Assembly: GCA_964472725.1 (NCBI GenBank)
Contig: CAYYLZ010000017.1
Coordinates: 1 to 37,593, forward strand
Direction: 5' to 3'
DNA: 37,593 nt
Source: RGIG6375 sp964472725
GTDB lineage: Bacteria; Bacillota; Clostridia; Oscillospirales; Oscillospiraceae
In this document: piece by piece, positions 22,578 through 30,312 of the stretch
Layout of the letters: the number at the start of each line of letters is the position of its first letter
How positions within the stretch are numbered: the stretch's first letter is position 1
Made by a program: the position numbers and the translations under genes
The notes under the pieces: generated by a model
Databases searched by the model: none
Told to the model about the DNA's origin: nothing
Seen by the model: the letters and a program-made list of their open reading frames with translations, nothing else

Positions 22578-24656
22578 ATGGGTCTTACAAAAAGTTCCAC
22601 CGGGGCAAGCCTGACCGGCAGCGCCCGCTTACCCCTCGGCAGTGGGCGGGTGATCGCCCTTGCGGGCAACCCCAATGTGGGCAAGAGCACCATTTTCAAC
22701 AATCTTACCGGCATGAAGCAGCACACCGGCAACTGGCCGGGCAAGACGGTAAGTGTTGCCGCGGGACGCTGGCGGGAATACACTCTCGTTGACCTGCCGG
22801 GTACTTACTCGCTGATGGCTCACTCCGCCGAAGAGGAGGTTGCCCGCAATTTTATATGCTTTGACCAGCCCAACGCGGTAGTGGTGGTCTGCGACGCCAC
22901 CTGCCTTGAACGGAGCCTCAATCTCGCTTTGCAGACTATGGAAATAAGTTCCCGAGTCATTGTATGCGTAAATCTTATGGACGAAGCCCAGCGAAAAGGC
23001 ATCACTATCGACCTTGCGCTTCTCGGCGACAGGCTTGGCGTGCCCGTGGTGGGAGTATCCGGACGCAGAAAAAAAAGCCTTTCCGCTCTTACGGACGCCA
23101 TCGCCGGGTTGGAATTTTCCCAAAAGACTTTGCAGCTTAATTATCCCGAAGAAATCGAAAGGGCAGTTTCCATAATTCAGCCGACGGTGAGCGGCATGGA
23201 CACCGATTTACCGTCCCGCTGGCTGAGCTTGAAGCTACTGGAAAACGACGAAACCCTCACCAAAGAGTTCCTTGCCCGTCGGGACGTGCAGCCGATTTTA
23301 GCCGCGGCGGAAGCCGCCCTTGTCGAGGTCGGGCTTGACCGTGGACAGTTGAAAGACCTTATGGCAGCAGCGGCGGTAAATACGGCGGCGGAGGTGTGTC
23401 GGGGCGCGGTTACATATTCCGCCGGAGAATACAGCCGCCTTGACCGACAGGTGGACAGAATTCTCACCGGACGCGCCGCAGGCTATCCCCTTATGCTCCT
23501 GCTGCTGGCGCTTATATTCTGGCTGACCATCGAGGGTGCGAATTATCCCTCTCAATGGCTCTCGGCTATCTTTGCCAAGGGTCAGGCGCTGCTCACCGCT
23601 CTGTTCACCCGATGGGGTGCGCCGGACTGGCTTCACGGGGCCTTGGTTTTAGGCGTGTACCGTGTGCTTACATGGGTGGTGGCTGTAATGCTGCCGCCTA
23701 TGGCAATCTTCTTCCCGCTGTTCACCCTATTGGAGGACGTGGGCTATCTGCCCCGCATAGCCTACAATCTCGATAATCCTTTCAAAAAGTGCATGGCCTG
23801 CGGCAAGCAGGCGCTGTGCATGGCAATGGGCTTCGGCTGCAACGCGGCGGGCATAGTAGGCAGCCGCATTATAGATTCGCCGCGGGAACGGCTGCTGGCT
23901 ATACTCACCAACAACTTCGTACCCTGCAACGGGCGCTTCCCCACCCTCGTTGTCGTGCTTACCATATTCTTCGCAGGCGCAGGTGCGTCCTCCCTGCTGT
24001 CGGCGTTGCTGCTGACGGCGGTGATAATATTCAGCGTTGGCATGACCTTCGCCGTTACGAAGCTGCTTTCCGCTACCCTGCTTAAGGGCACGCCCTCCTC
24101 ATTCACGCTGGAGCTGCCGCCCTACCGCAAGCCGCAGGTCGGAAAAGTCATCGTCCGCTCCGTATTCGACCGCACACTTTTCGTGCTGGGTCGGGCAGTA
24201 GCCGTGGCAGCCCCGGCGGGTCTTGTGATATGGCTGATGGCTAATGTCAGCATCGGCGGCACCAGCCTTCTCAGCCATTGCGCGGGCTTTCTTGACCCAT
24301 TTGCCCGCCTGATGGGGCTCGACGGCGTGATACTGACGGCCTTCATTCTCGGCTTCCCCGCCAATGAGATCGTGATCCCCATAATCATCATGGCCTACAC
24401 CGCCCAGGGGAGCCTTACGGAACATGGCAGCACCGAGCAGCTCCGTCAGTTGCTTATCGCCAACGGCTGGACATGGTCAACGGCGGTGAGCATGGTCATC
24501 TTCTCCCTGCTTCACTGGCCCTGCTCCACGGCGCTCATCACGGCCTACCGGGAAACTATGAGCCGCAAATGGACGGCGCTGACCGCCCTTATTCCCACAG
24601 CTATCGGCGTACTGCTTTGCATGCTTTTCACCGCCGCTGTAAATTTACTCAGCTGA
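22578..24656 (+). CDS. feoB: FeoB ferrous iron transporter
   Basis: 692 residues. It imports Fe2+ across the cell membrane, gated by its N-terminal G domain. Seen: G1 GNPNVGKST (30-38), GNWPGKTVSV switch region, G3 DLPGTYS, G4 NLMDEA, then about ten membrane helices with the conserved CMACGKQALCMAMGFGCNA and NNFVPCNGRFP segments read in parts. The ATG at 22578 was chosen over a TTG 9 bases earlier; GAAGG lies upstream. No FeoC gene follows. The last 8 bases overlap the 3' end of a convergent gene, and no plus-strand terminator is seen before 25004. Confidence 0.96.
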   Translation: MGLTKSSTGASLTGSARLPLGSGRVIALAGNPNVGKSTIFNNLTGMKQHTGNWPGKTVSVAAGRWREYTLVDLPGTYSLMAHSAEEEVARNFICFDQPNAVVVVCDATCLERSLNLALQTMEISSRVIVCVNLMDEAQRKGITIDLALLGDRLGVPVVGVSGRRKKSLSALTDAIAGLEFSQKTLQLNYPEEIERAVSIIQPTVSGMDTDLPSRWLSLKLLENDETLTKEFLARRDVQPILAAAEAALVEVGLDRGQLKDLMAAAAVNTAAEVCRGAVTYSAGEYSRLDRQVDRILTGRAAGYPLMLLLLALIFWLTIEGANYPSQWLSAIFAKGQALLTALFTRWGAPDWLHGALVLGVYRVLTWVVAVMLPPMAIFFPLFTLLEDVGYLPRIAYNLDNPFKKCMACGKQALCMAMGFGCNAAGIVGSRIIDSPRERLLAILTNNFVPCNGRFPTLVVVLTIFFAGAGASSLLSALLLTAVIIFSVGMTFAVTKLLSATLLKGTPSSFTLELPPYRKPQVGKVIVRSVFDRTLFVLGRAVAVAAPAGLVIWLMANVSIGGTSLLSHCAGFLDPFARLMGLDGVILTAFILGFPANEIVIPIIIMAYTAQGSLTEHGSTEQLRQLLIANGWTWSTAVSMVIFSLLHWPCSTALITAYRETMSRKWTALTALIPTAIGVLLCMLFTAAVNLLS

Positions 24657-24882
24657 TGGCGTTATCCACCAGCAGGTCGTAGAGCACATCGAACAGGTGC
24701 ACCGGCTCAACGCCTTCCCGCTCCAGCATGGCCGCCAGCCGCTCGGCGCTGCTCCTGCTGGTGGATATATTTTTCACCTCGGCGCTTTCCGCTCCGCAAA
24801 TACAGCGCAGACCGTAGCCCGTGTAGCTTTGGTTTTCCTCGTTTATTTCCTTTGTTTCGATAATTTTGTAGCTTATTTTCAT
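24649..24882 (-). CDS. Small DUF6514-like protein of unknown function
   Basis: 77 residues, soluble and acidic. It has an N-terminal beta region (KISYKIIETKEI, YTGYGLRCIC) and a C-terminal helix pair (AERLAAMLEREGVEPVHLFDVLYDLLVDN) read in parts. The general pattern resembles clostridial DUF6514 proteins; I am moderately sure of this. GGAG/GAGG sites sit directly before the ATG. Upstream are three exact Spo0A boxes, so the gene is probably controlled by the sporulation master regulator. Its 3' end overlaps feoB by 8 bases. Confidence 0.75.
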   Translation of the reverse strand: MKISYKIIETKEINEENQSYTGYGLRCICGAESAEVKNISTSRSSAERLAAMLEREGVEPVHLFDVLYDLLVDNAIS

Positions 24883-24942
24883 TTACCTCACTCCTGTGGC
24901 ATGAGGTTAGCACAGTTATTTCATTGATTACAAGGAAAAGTG

Positions 24943-24969
24943 TTCGACACGCTTCGACATTATTCGACA
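24943..24969 (-). promoter_or_regulatory. Three tandem Spo0A boxes
   Basis: TTCGACA at 24943-24949, 24953-24959 and 24963-24969; on the minus strand each reads TGTCGAA, the exact core 0A box. They are spaced exactly 10 bp, one helical turn, so three Spo0A molecules could bind the same face. The array lies 61-87 bases before the start of the small minus-strand gene. A GGAAAAG/CTTTTCC pair (24934-24940, 24974-24980) flanks it. Confidence 0.8.
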
Positions 24970-25003
24970 GGGCCTTTTCCCCGAAAACAACAGATAGTGC
25001 AAA

Positions 25004-25056
25004 AGCACCGACAACATTCGGGCGTTCTGCCAAGATGTTGTCGGTGCTCTTTTTTT
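25004..25056 (+). terminator. Strong plus-strand terminator, possibly bidirectional
   Basis: A perfect 14-bp stem (AGCACCGACAACAT / ATGTTGTCGGTGCT) with a 17-base loop and a CTTTTTTT tail on the plus strand. On the minus strand it follows the mutL stop by 8 bases but has only a 4-T tail. The nearest plus-strand gene is feoB, 350 bases upstream. Confidence 0.85.
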
Positions 25057-25063
25057 GATTTTT

Positions 25064-27025
25064 TCAGGTTCTTTTAAAATTTTTCTCCAATTGGCTCTTG
25101 CCGAGGCGCATTGTGACGGGTCTGCCATGGGGGCAATAGCGCACCTGACCGGACACCACCGCGTCCACCACGGGCTTCCATTCCTTGGGGTCGGAGGATT
25201 TGCCCGCCTTGATGGCGGCCTTGCAGGCGACGGTAGCCAGCAGCTCGTCCTTAACGCCCAGGCTGCCGGGTCGGGCGCCGTATTTTATATCGTGGCAAAG
25301 CTCTTCCAGCAGCGCCGCGGCATCCTCCATATCAACGTCCGCAGGCAGGCGGCGAACCGCAAGAGAAGCGCCGCCAAAATCCTCGATCTCAAAGCCCATC
25401 TCGTCCAGCAGGGGCTTATTATCCAGCAGGAGCGCCTTGGATTCCCGCTCCATATCGGCTATGACGGGAGCCAGTAGTATCTGGGACATATTCTCATATT
25501 TTTCGTTTTTGAGCCGGTCGAAAAGCATACGCTCATGGGCGGCGTGCTTATCAATGAAAATAAGCTCGCTACCGCATTCAACGATTATAAATTCGTTGAA
25601 GCTCTCGCCCACTATGCGGTAAGCGGGCACTGCCGCCTGTTCCTTGGGTTGCTCCATTTCCACCTGCTCAAATTTCACATGTTCCACCACTATCGTGGCA
25701 GGCGCGGGGGACTTGGGTTCGGGGACCTTGGGCTTGGGCGGTTCGGGCGGCAGCCAGCCCTCCTTATGGGCGGCGGCTATTGCCTGACGCTTGGTAGGGA
25801 TACCCGTTTCGTGGGGAGGTGACTTTATCTCGGGTAGGGGCACTCTGTGGGTTATCATCTGCCGCTGAGGCTGGGGCGCGTTATAGCGGACGGTGGGCTG
25901 CTTGAACACCACCTCGTCGTTGTTGTTTTCGCGCTCGCCCACCGTGTGGATTATCGGCTTTCTCTCGGGGAGCTTCGCCTCCGGCTGAGGTACGGGCTGG
26001 GGCTTTTCCTCTTTGAGCTTGATTTCCGGAGCTTCGTTTTCGCCCTCAAGGGCAGCCTTGACGGCAAGATAAACGGTGTCGAAAACCTTGCGCTCATTGA
26101 GGAACTTGACCTCAGTTTTTGCAGGGTGGACGTTTACGTCCACCTCGTTGAGCTTAACGTCTATGTAGAGCACGCAGGCGGGAAAACGCCCGGTAAACAA
26201 CGCGTTTTTATAGGCCTGTTCCAGCGCCGCCTGCAGCAGCGCGGACTTTATGTAGCGTCCGTTTACGAAGAAGAACTGACCGCTGCGGTTGCCCTTTGCG
26301 TTGGCGGGCGGGCAGACGAAGCCGCGCACCTTGCCGCCCTCGCCGCTGCCGTCAACTGGCAGCATATTGCGGGCGTAATCGCGGCCCAGCAGAGAGTAGA
26401 TGCAGCTTTCGCTGTTTCCGTCGCCGGGAGTGGAAAATTCCTCCGAGCCGTCCTTTATGAAGCGGATAGCCACCTCCGGGTGGGACATGGCGCAGCGAAT
26501 GACCACGTTGCTGACGTTAGCCGCCTCGGCTGAGTCCTTTTTCATGAATTTAAGGCGGGCAGGGGTATTATAGAACAGGCTGCGCACTATCATTGTGGTG
26601 CCCTCGGGGCAGCCCACCGGCGACACGTCCTGCACCACGCCCGCTTCCAGCGTAACGGAGGTTCCCTCCTCCGCGCCCTTTTCGCGGGTCATCAGCTCCA
26701 CCATGGAAACGGCGGAAATGGCCGCGAGAGCCTCGCCGCGGAAGCCGAGAGTGGAAATGGACTCCAAGCCGTATTCGTCCCGCAGCTTGCTGGTTGCATG
26801 GCGAAGGAAAGCAGTCTGGGCGTCCTCGCTGGACATACCGCTGCCGTTATCTGTAACTCGGATATAGCTCATGCCGCCGCGCTGTATTTCAACTGTTACG
26901 GAGGTGGCGCCCGCGTCAAGGGCGTTTTCCACAAGCTCCTTTACCACCGAGCCGGGTCTTTCGACCACCTCGCCGGCGGCTATCATATCCGCCACATGGG
27001 GGGACAGGCATTTGATTTTATTCAT
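25064..27025 (-). CDS. mutL: DNA mismatch repair protein MutL
   Basis: 653 residues. MutL links mismatch recognition by MutS to strand removal. Seen: the GHKL ATPase motifs ELVENALDAGA, VTDNGSGM, ATSKL and GFRGEALAAIS, then FFVNGRYIKS and NVHPAKTEVKF. A proline-rich linker (about 325-450) leads to the C-terminal domain with the endonuclease motif DKHAAHERMLFD (near 492; the usual form is DQHAxxExxxxE, so Q is K and the last E is D) and CPHGRP. The start overlaps the stop of the upstream gene (TAATG). mutS is not in the window. Confidence 0.96.
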   Translation of the reverse strand: MNKIKCLSPHVADMIAAGEVVERPGSVVKELVENALDAGATSVTVEIQRGGMSYIRVTDNGSGMSSEDAQTAFLRHATSKLRDEYGLESISTLGFRGEALAAISAVSMVELMTREKGAEEGTSVTLEAGVVQDVSPVGCPEGTTMIVRSLFYNTPARLKFMKKDSAEAANVSNVVIRCAMSHPEVAIRFIKDGSEEFSTPGDGNSESCIYSLLGRDYARNMLPVDGSGEGGKVRGFVCPPANAKGNRSGQFFFVNGRYIKSALLQAALEQAYKNALFTGRFPACVLYIDVKLNEVDVNVHPAKTEVKFLNERKVFDTVYLAVKAALEGENEAPEIKLKEEKPQPVPQPEAKLPERKPIIHTVGERENNNDEVVFKQPTVRYNAPQPQRQMITHRVPLPEIKSPPHETGIPTKRQAIAAAHKEGWLPPEPPKPKVPEPKSPAPATIVVEHVKFEQVEMEQPKEQAAVPAYRIVGESFNEFIIVECGSELIFIDKHAAHERMLFDRLKNEKYENMSQILLAPVIADMERESKALLLDNKPLLDEMGFEIEDFGGASLAVRRLPADVDMEDAAALLEELCHDIKYGARPGSLGVKDELLATVACKAAIKAGKSSDPKEWKPVVDAVVSGQVRYCPHGRPVTMRLGKSQLEKNFKRT

Positions 27026-28086
27026 TATCTATACTCCACAGGCATTCCTTTTACAAGTTTGGGTTGGCACTCGATGGTCACGCAGTCGCCTACGCAGCAG
27101 GCGGTATCCGTTACGTCCAGCAGCAGGCAGTTGGCGCCTATATCGCCTATAAGCTTCAGCTTCTTACCCTCAAGCTTCACGGCGGACTTGGCTTCGCCCT
27201 TTATAAATCGCTTCAGGCTGCGGCGTCCGTTGGCCTGACCAAGACCAATACCGTTATACCAGCCTACGGCCACCACGGCGACCTTGGTAGACTTTCTCAG
27301 GCGCACGCCCTTGCCTGCACCAACCACGGAGCCGGCGGGCAGCCAGTCGATCTCCTCGATTGAGGCTTCTATATAACCCGCGGGCTTCAGCTCGTCGGAG
27401 CTAACGCCGGGGGTACGCCCCGCAATAGCGCTGCCCACGCAGACCGCGTCCAGCTTATCAAGCTCGCATTTGAACAGCCCGTAGGAGTCCAGCGCGTGAG
27501 CCATGCCGGTTTCGATGCCGTTTTCATGGAGTTTGAGCAGCACCTTTTCAAAGCTTTCAAGCTGACGGGCGGCGGCAGCCTTACCTGCCTCCGGGCCGGA
27601 AAATCGGGTATACACGCCGCTTACCGCAAGACCGGGCAGTTGCCGGAATACATTCGTTATCTTATCCGTTTCGGCGGGCAGGAAGCCATACTGACCCATA
27701 CCGCAATCCACCTTTATCTGCACCTCTATAACGGTGCTGCGTGAAACGGCCACGCTGTTTACGGCGATACCAGCATCGTAGGAACCGATGGTGCAGGCCA
27801 CGTTGTTATCCGCAAGGAGGCCTATTTCGTCAACGTCCACTGTGGAGCGAAGCATGAGAATATGCTCGTCCACGAAGCCGCCCTCCCTGAGCTTCCGGGC
27901 GTCCTCCGCCTCATACACGGCGAAGTTGCTTATGCCCTCGGCACGCAGCAGTGCTGCCGCTTTCAAAAGGCCGAGGCCCTGAGCGTCGCAGCTCAGGTCA
28001 GCTATTATCACAGCCGAGTCGGCCTTGCGCTTGATGGCGCTTATGTTTTCTTTTACGATGGCGGATTCAATAACAAGCTTTTTCAC
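27025..28086 (-). CDS. Alanine-racemase-fold protein lacking the catalytic residues
   Basis: 353 residues with the full two-domain layout of alanine racemase (PLP barrel plus beta domain). The GTG at 28086 has AGGAG 7 bases upstream and is preferred to 28104. Compared by eye with known racemases: the PLP lysine motif AVVKANAYGHG is replaced by AVIIADLSCDAQGLG; the tyrosine of VSYG by SVVGAG; GMGRLG by GMGQYG; the PLP-binding arginine of RFGIAMYG by a valine in CVGSAIAG; and CMD by GAN. Racemization therefore seems impossible, and PLP may not bind. It is transcribed with mutL and coupled by TAATG. It could be a binding or regulatory protein. Confidence 0.8.
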   Translation of the reverse strand: MKKLVIESAIVKENISAIKRKADSAVIIADLSCDAQGLGLLKAAALLRAEGISNFAVYEAEDARKLREGGFVDEHILMLRSTVDVDEIGLLADNNVACTIGSYDAGIAVNSVAVSRSTVIEVQIKVDCGMGQYGFLPAETDKITNVFRQLPGLAVSGVYTRFSGPEAGKAAAARQLESFEKVLLKLHENGIETGMAHALDSYGLFKCELDKLDAVCVGSAIAGRTPGVSSDELKPAGYIEASIEEIDWLPAGSVVGAGKGVRLRKSTKVAVVAVGWYNGIGLGQANGRRSLKRFIKGEAKSAVKLEGKKLKLIGDIGANCLLLDVTDTACCVGDCVTIECQPKLVKGMPVEYR

Positions 28087-28139
28087 AGGCCGTCTCCTTA
28101 TCACAAATTCATTTTACGCAATGGACACTTTCCTATTTT

Positions 28140-28168
28140 ACTATATATCATTTACTCCCCTGCGTCAA
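28140..28168 (-). promoter_or_regulatory. Sigma-A promoter of the racemase-like gene and mutL
   Basis: Minus strand: TTGACG (28168-28163), 17-bp spacer, TATAGT (28145-28140). Confidence 0.65.
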
Positions 28169-28213
28169 ATAGGATTTACAATTCTTTGGGCTTTTTTGCA
28201 TACGAAATCACCT

Positions 28214-28220
28214 TTCGACA
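28214..28220 (-). promoter_or_regulatory. Single exact Spo0A box
   Basis: TTCGACA on the plus strand, TTGTCGAAA context on the minus strand, 45 bases upstream of the -35 of the racemase-like/mutL promoter. A lone 7-mer can occur by chance. Confidence 0.35.
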
Positions 28221-28268
28221 ACAAAATGTTGTTTTTTGACCAAGGCTATACGGGAGCACCGCAAACAT

Positions 28269-28360
28269 GTCGTTCTGAACGGGGTGAAGGACCTCCGCAG
28301 CAGGATAACTGCCAATCTATAATCAATGCGGAGATGCTTCAGCAAAGCCTCAGCATGACA
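28269..28360. repeat. Imperfect palindromic intergenic repeat
   Basis: Left arm TGTCGTTCTGAAC...CTCCGCA and right arm TGCGGAG...CAGCATGACA are imperfect reverse complements over about 32 bases. The TGTCATTCTGA...TGACA ends resemble small dispersed intergenic repeats common in clostridial genomes. Confidence 0.55.
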
Positions 28361-28370
28361 TGTATTTTAG

Positions 28371-28460
28371 TGCTGCGGCTGCGGCACACCCCTGCCCTAC
28401 GATGCTGATTTGAGTTCATTCGTGAACGTAGGGCTGAGGCGTATGTCAGCCGCCGCACCC
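28371..28460. repeat. Hairpin repeat with GCCCTACG arms
   Basis: GCCCTACG (28394-28401) and CGTAGGGC (28427-28434) enclose an inner GTTCA/TGAAC hairpin, with outer GC-rich arms. The GTAGGGC core is shared with the repeat at 8937-9002 and with GCCCTACG near 37288. Confidence 0.5.
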
Positions 28461-28475
28461 ACAACAACGAAAAAG

Positions 28476-28500
28476 CTCCCCGACCACAGGGGTCGGGGAG
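28476..28500 (-). terminator. Terminator of the first OB-fold lipoprotein gene
   Basis: A perfect 10-bp stem (CTCCCCGACC / GGTCGGGGAG) with a 5-base loop, then CTTTTTCG on the minus strand, 46 bases after the stop codon. Confidence 0.85.
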
Positions 28501-28546
28501 ATGAATGTATTTGGTTTTGGCTTATTGCCGCTTGTTATCCCTTAAC

Positions 28547-30085
28547 TTACAGACCGGAGTTGGTGGGTACGTTTACGGGAATTGCAGCACAACCGGCAAT
28601 GGCAACAACGTCAACACCGGAAACGGTGATGCAGCCGTTGGCGTCGGTGGTGCCCAGAGCATTACCGTTGCCGTCTACAACAGCGGCATCAGCAAGAGCG
28701 GAGGGCTTATACTGAAAGGTCATGAAGTCCAGAGTCCAAAGGGTAGCCTTAACGGTGGTACCGTCGGTTGCCATGGAAACATAGAGCGCAGGAATGCTGT
28801 AGGGATCGCTGGAAACGGAAACGATGATGTTGTCGCCAGCAACGATGGGATATGCATCTGCGGTCATGGGCAGAGAAGTGTCAACGCCGATGGGCTGGCC
28901 ATTTACGATAACACAAGGAGTCTGAGCAACGCCCCAGATCTTGGAGATCATGTACATGTTGTACATATTGTCGGTGCCTGCGGAGAAGCCAGCCTCGCCC
29001 TCTGCGCAATACAGAGCGTGGGCAGCCTTGAGAACGGTTTCAGCAGTTGCGCCTGCGCCAACCTCAACGGGCTGAGCAACAGCAAGGAGCTTACCATCAA
29101 CGCTGACGGAAATGTAAGCAACGTTGGTGGGAGCTGCGGGCTCTTCAACGGGTTCTTCAACGGGCTCCTCAACAGGAGTCTCAACGGGCTCTTCAACAGG
29201 CTCCTCGGCGGGAGTCTCTACGGGAGTCTCGGGCTCAGCGGGAGTCTCTACGGGAGTCTCGGGCTCGGCAGGAGTTTCTTCGGGAGCAACAACTGCAGCG
29301 CCGGTCTTGGTGATAGCGGTGATATGGGGGTTGGGGCCTTCGTACCAGTACAGGAAGCCGGTAACATCAACAACATCGCCTGCGGCGAGAGTGCCAACGG
29401 TGGTGTAAACTTCGGTATCGGGACCGGTCAGGTAAACTTCTACGCAGAAGCTGTAGGACGCGCCGCCGTAGCCGAGGGTGACATAGATGTCATCACCGGG
29501 CTCGCCGTTCTTGTACTCGATTGCTTCAACGGTCATGCCGGTGAAGGAAACGACTTCGTTCTGGTGAGCAACGAGCTCATCAGTGCCAAGCCATGCGGTA
29601 GCGTCAACGGGAGCTGCAACGTAGTTGCCATCGATGAACTCGAAGGTAGCGTCCATGATCTCAACTTCGCCTGCCCACTCGCCCTTGTAGCCGGTTACAC
29701 GGATAGCGGTACCGGTGGTGAGCTTGGCTGCGTCTTCTTCGGAGCAAGCCATCTCATACAGGAAGTATGCACCGTCCTCGTCCTGAGCGTAAACGGTGAT
29801 CTTGTTGTCCCACCAGGACTGGTGACCCTGAACGTATGCTTCGATAACTACCTGGCTGTCCATGGGAGCAGCAATGTATTCGGCATAGCTCATTACGGTT
29901 ACTGCCTCGGGAGTCTCTTCGGGAACCTCAGCGGGAGGAGCGTCGGGAGTCTCCTCAGGAGTCTGCTCGGGGGTGGGGGTTGCAACGGGAGTGTTGCCGG
30001 GGGTGTCAGGGGTCTCGGCAGGAGCGCAAGCTGCAAAGCTGAATGCCATGACGAGAACCAGAAGAAGTGCGATATACTTTTTCAT
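28547..30085 (-). CDS. Lipoprotein with OB-fold-like domain and DUF4430-like C-terminal domain
   Basis: 512 residues. Signal peptide MKKYIALLLVLVMAFSFAAC with lipid-anchored Cys20. A Pro/Thr/Glu linker leads to a beta-rich domain at about 63-265 (SQVVIEAYVQGHQSWWDNKIT, TAIRVTGYKGEWAG, DVVDVTGFLYWYEG in parts), which looks like an OB-fold nucleic-acid/saccharide-binding type domain. A second ETPVETPAEP linker (about 266-320) is followed by a domain resembling DUF4430 (transcobalamin-like): AYISVSVDGK, TAETVLKAAH, IWGVAQTPCVIVNG. Function unknown; an extracellular binding protein is likely. GGAG lies 8 bases before the ATG. The middle domain is almost identical in DNA to that of the next gene. 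Confidence 0.82.
   Translation of the reverse strand: MKKYIALLLVLVMAFSFAACAPAETPDTPGNTPVATPTPEQTPEETPDAPPAEVPEETPEAVTVMSYAEYIAAPMDSQVVIEAYVQGHQSWWDNKITVYAQDEDGAYFLYEMACSEEDAAKLTTGTAIRVTGYKGEWAGEVEIMDATFEFIDGNYVAAPVDATAWLGTDELVAHQNEVVSFTGMTVEAIEYKNGEPGDDIYVTLGYGGASYSFCVEVYLTGPDTEVYTTVGTLAAGDVVDVTGFLYWYEGPNPHITAITKTGAAVVAPEETPAEPETPVETPAEPETPVETPAEEPVEEPVETPVEEPVEEPVEEPAAPTNVAYISVSVDGKLLAVAQPVEVGAGATAETVLKAAHALYCAEGEAGFSAGTDNMYNMYMISKIWGVAQTPCVIVNGQPIGVDTSLPMTADAYPIVAGDNIIVSVSSDPYSIPALYVSMATDGTTVKATLWTLDFMTFQYKPSALADAAVVDGNGNALGTTDANGCITVSGVDVVAIAGCAAIPVNVPTNSGL
29262..29899. repeat. 638-bp duplicated block, copy A
   Basis: Matches 30893-31530 at an offset of 1631 bases. By eye there are three differences: 29288 (A against T), 29873 (A against G) and 29879 (T against C). 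It covers the OB-fold-like domain and the end of the second linker. Confidence 0.93.
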
Positions 30086-30148
30086 ACTCGTGTCTCCTTT
30101 TCTTTATTATACTTATTAGGTATCCTCCGATACTTAAGCTTATTTCAC

Positions 30149-30176
30149 ATTATACAACTTATTTTTAAAAAATCAA
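30149..30176 (-). promoter_or_regulatory. Sigma-A promoter of the first OB-fold lipoprotein gene
   Basis: Minus strand: TTGATT (30176-30171), 16-bp spacer, TATAAT (30154-30149). Confidence 0.65.
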
Positions 30177-30250
30177 TTACTTATGGCGCAATATGATTAT
30201 TTCTTATTTCCCACCTGAGTTCTCATCATTTTTTATAACCTCTGCGAAAA

Positions 30251-30281
30251 AATCTCCCCGGCCGGTGAGGTCGGGGAGATT
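30251..30281. terminator. Terminator of the second OB-fold lipoprotein gene
   Basis: A 13-bp stem (AATCTCCCCGGCC / GGTCGGGGAGATT, one G-T pair) with loop GGTGA and T runs on both sides, 32 bases after the stop codon. Confidence 0.85.
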
Positions 30282-30312
30282 TTGATAACAACATATGTTT
30301 GGACAGCAAGCC

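Noticed and set aside
25064..27025. MutL as a possible inactive endonuclease because of DKHAAHERMLFD
   Set aside because: The aspartate, histidine and first glutamate are kept and CPHGRP is intact; Q to K and E to D are mild changes, so loss of activity is not supported.
28505..30196. A 563-codon plus-strand frame rich in Gly/Ser/Asn
   Set aside because: It is antisense to the lipoprotein with a clear signal peptide and ribosome binding site; the repeats give an artificial Ser/Gly pattern. The same applies to the plus-strand frame at 30295-31851.
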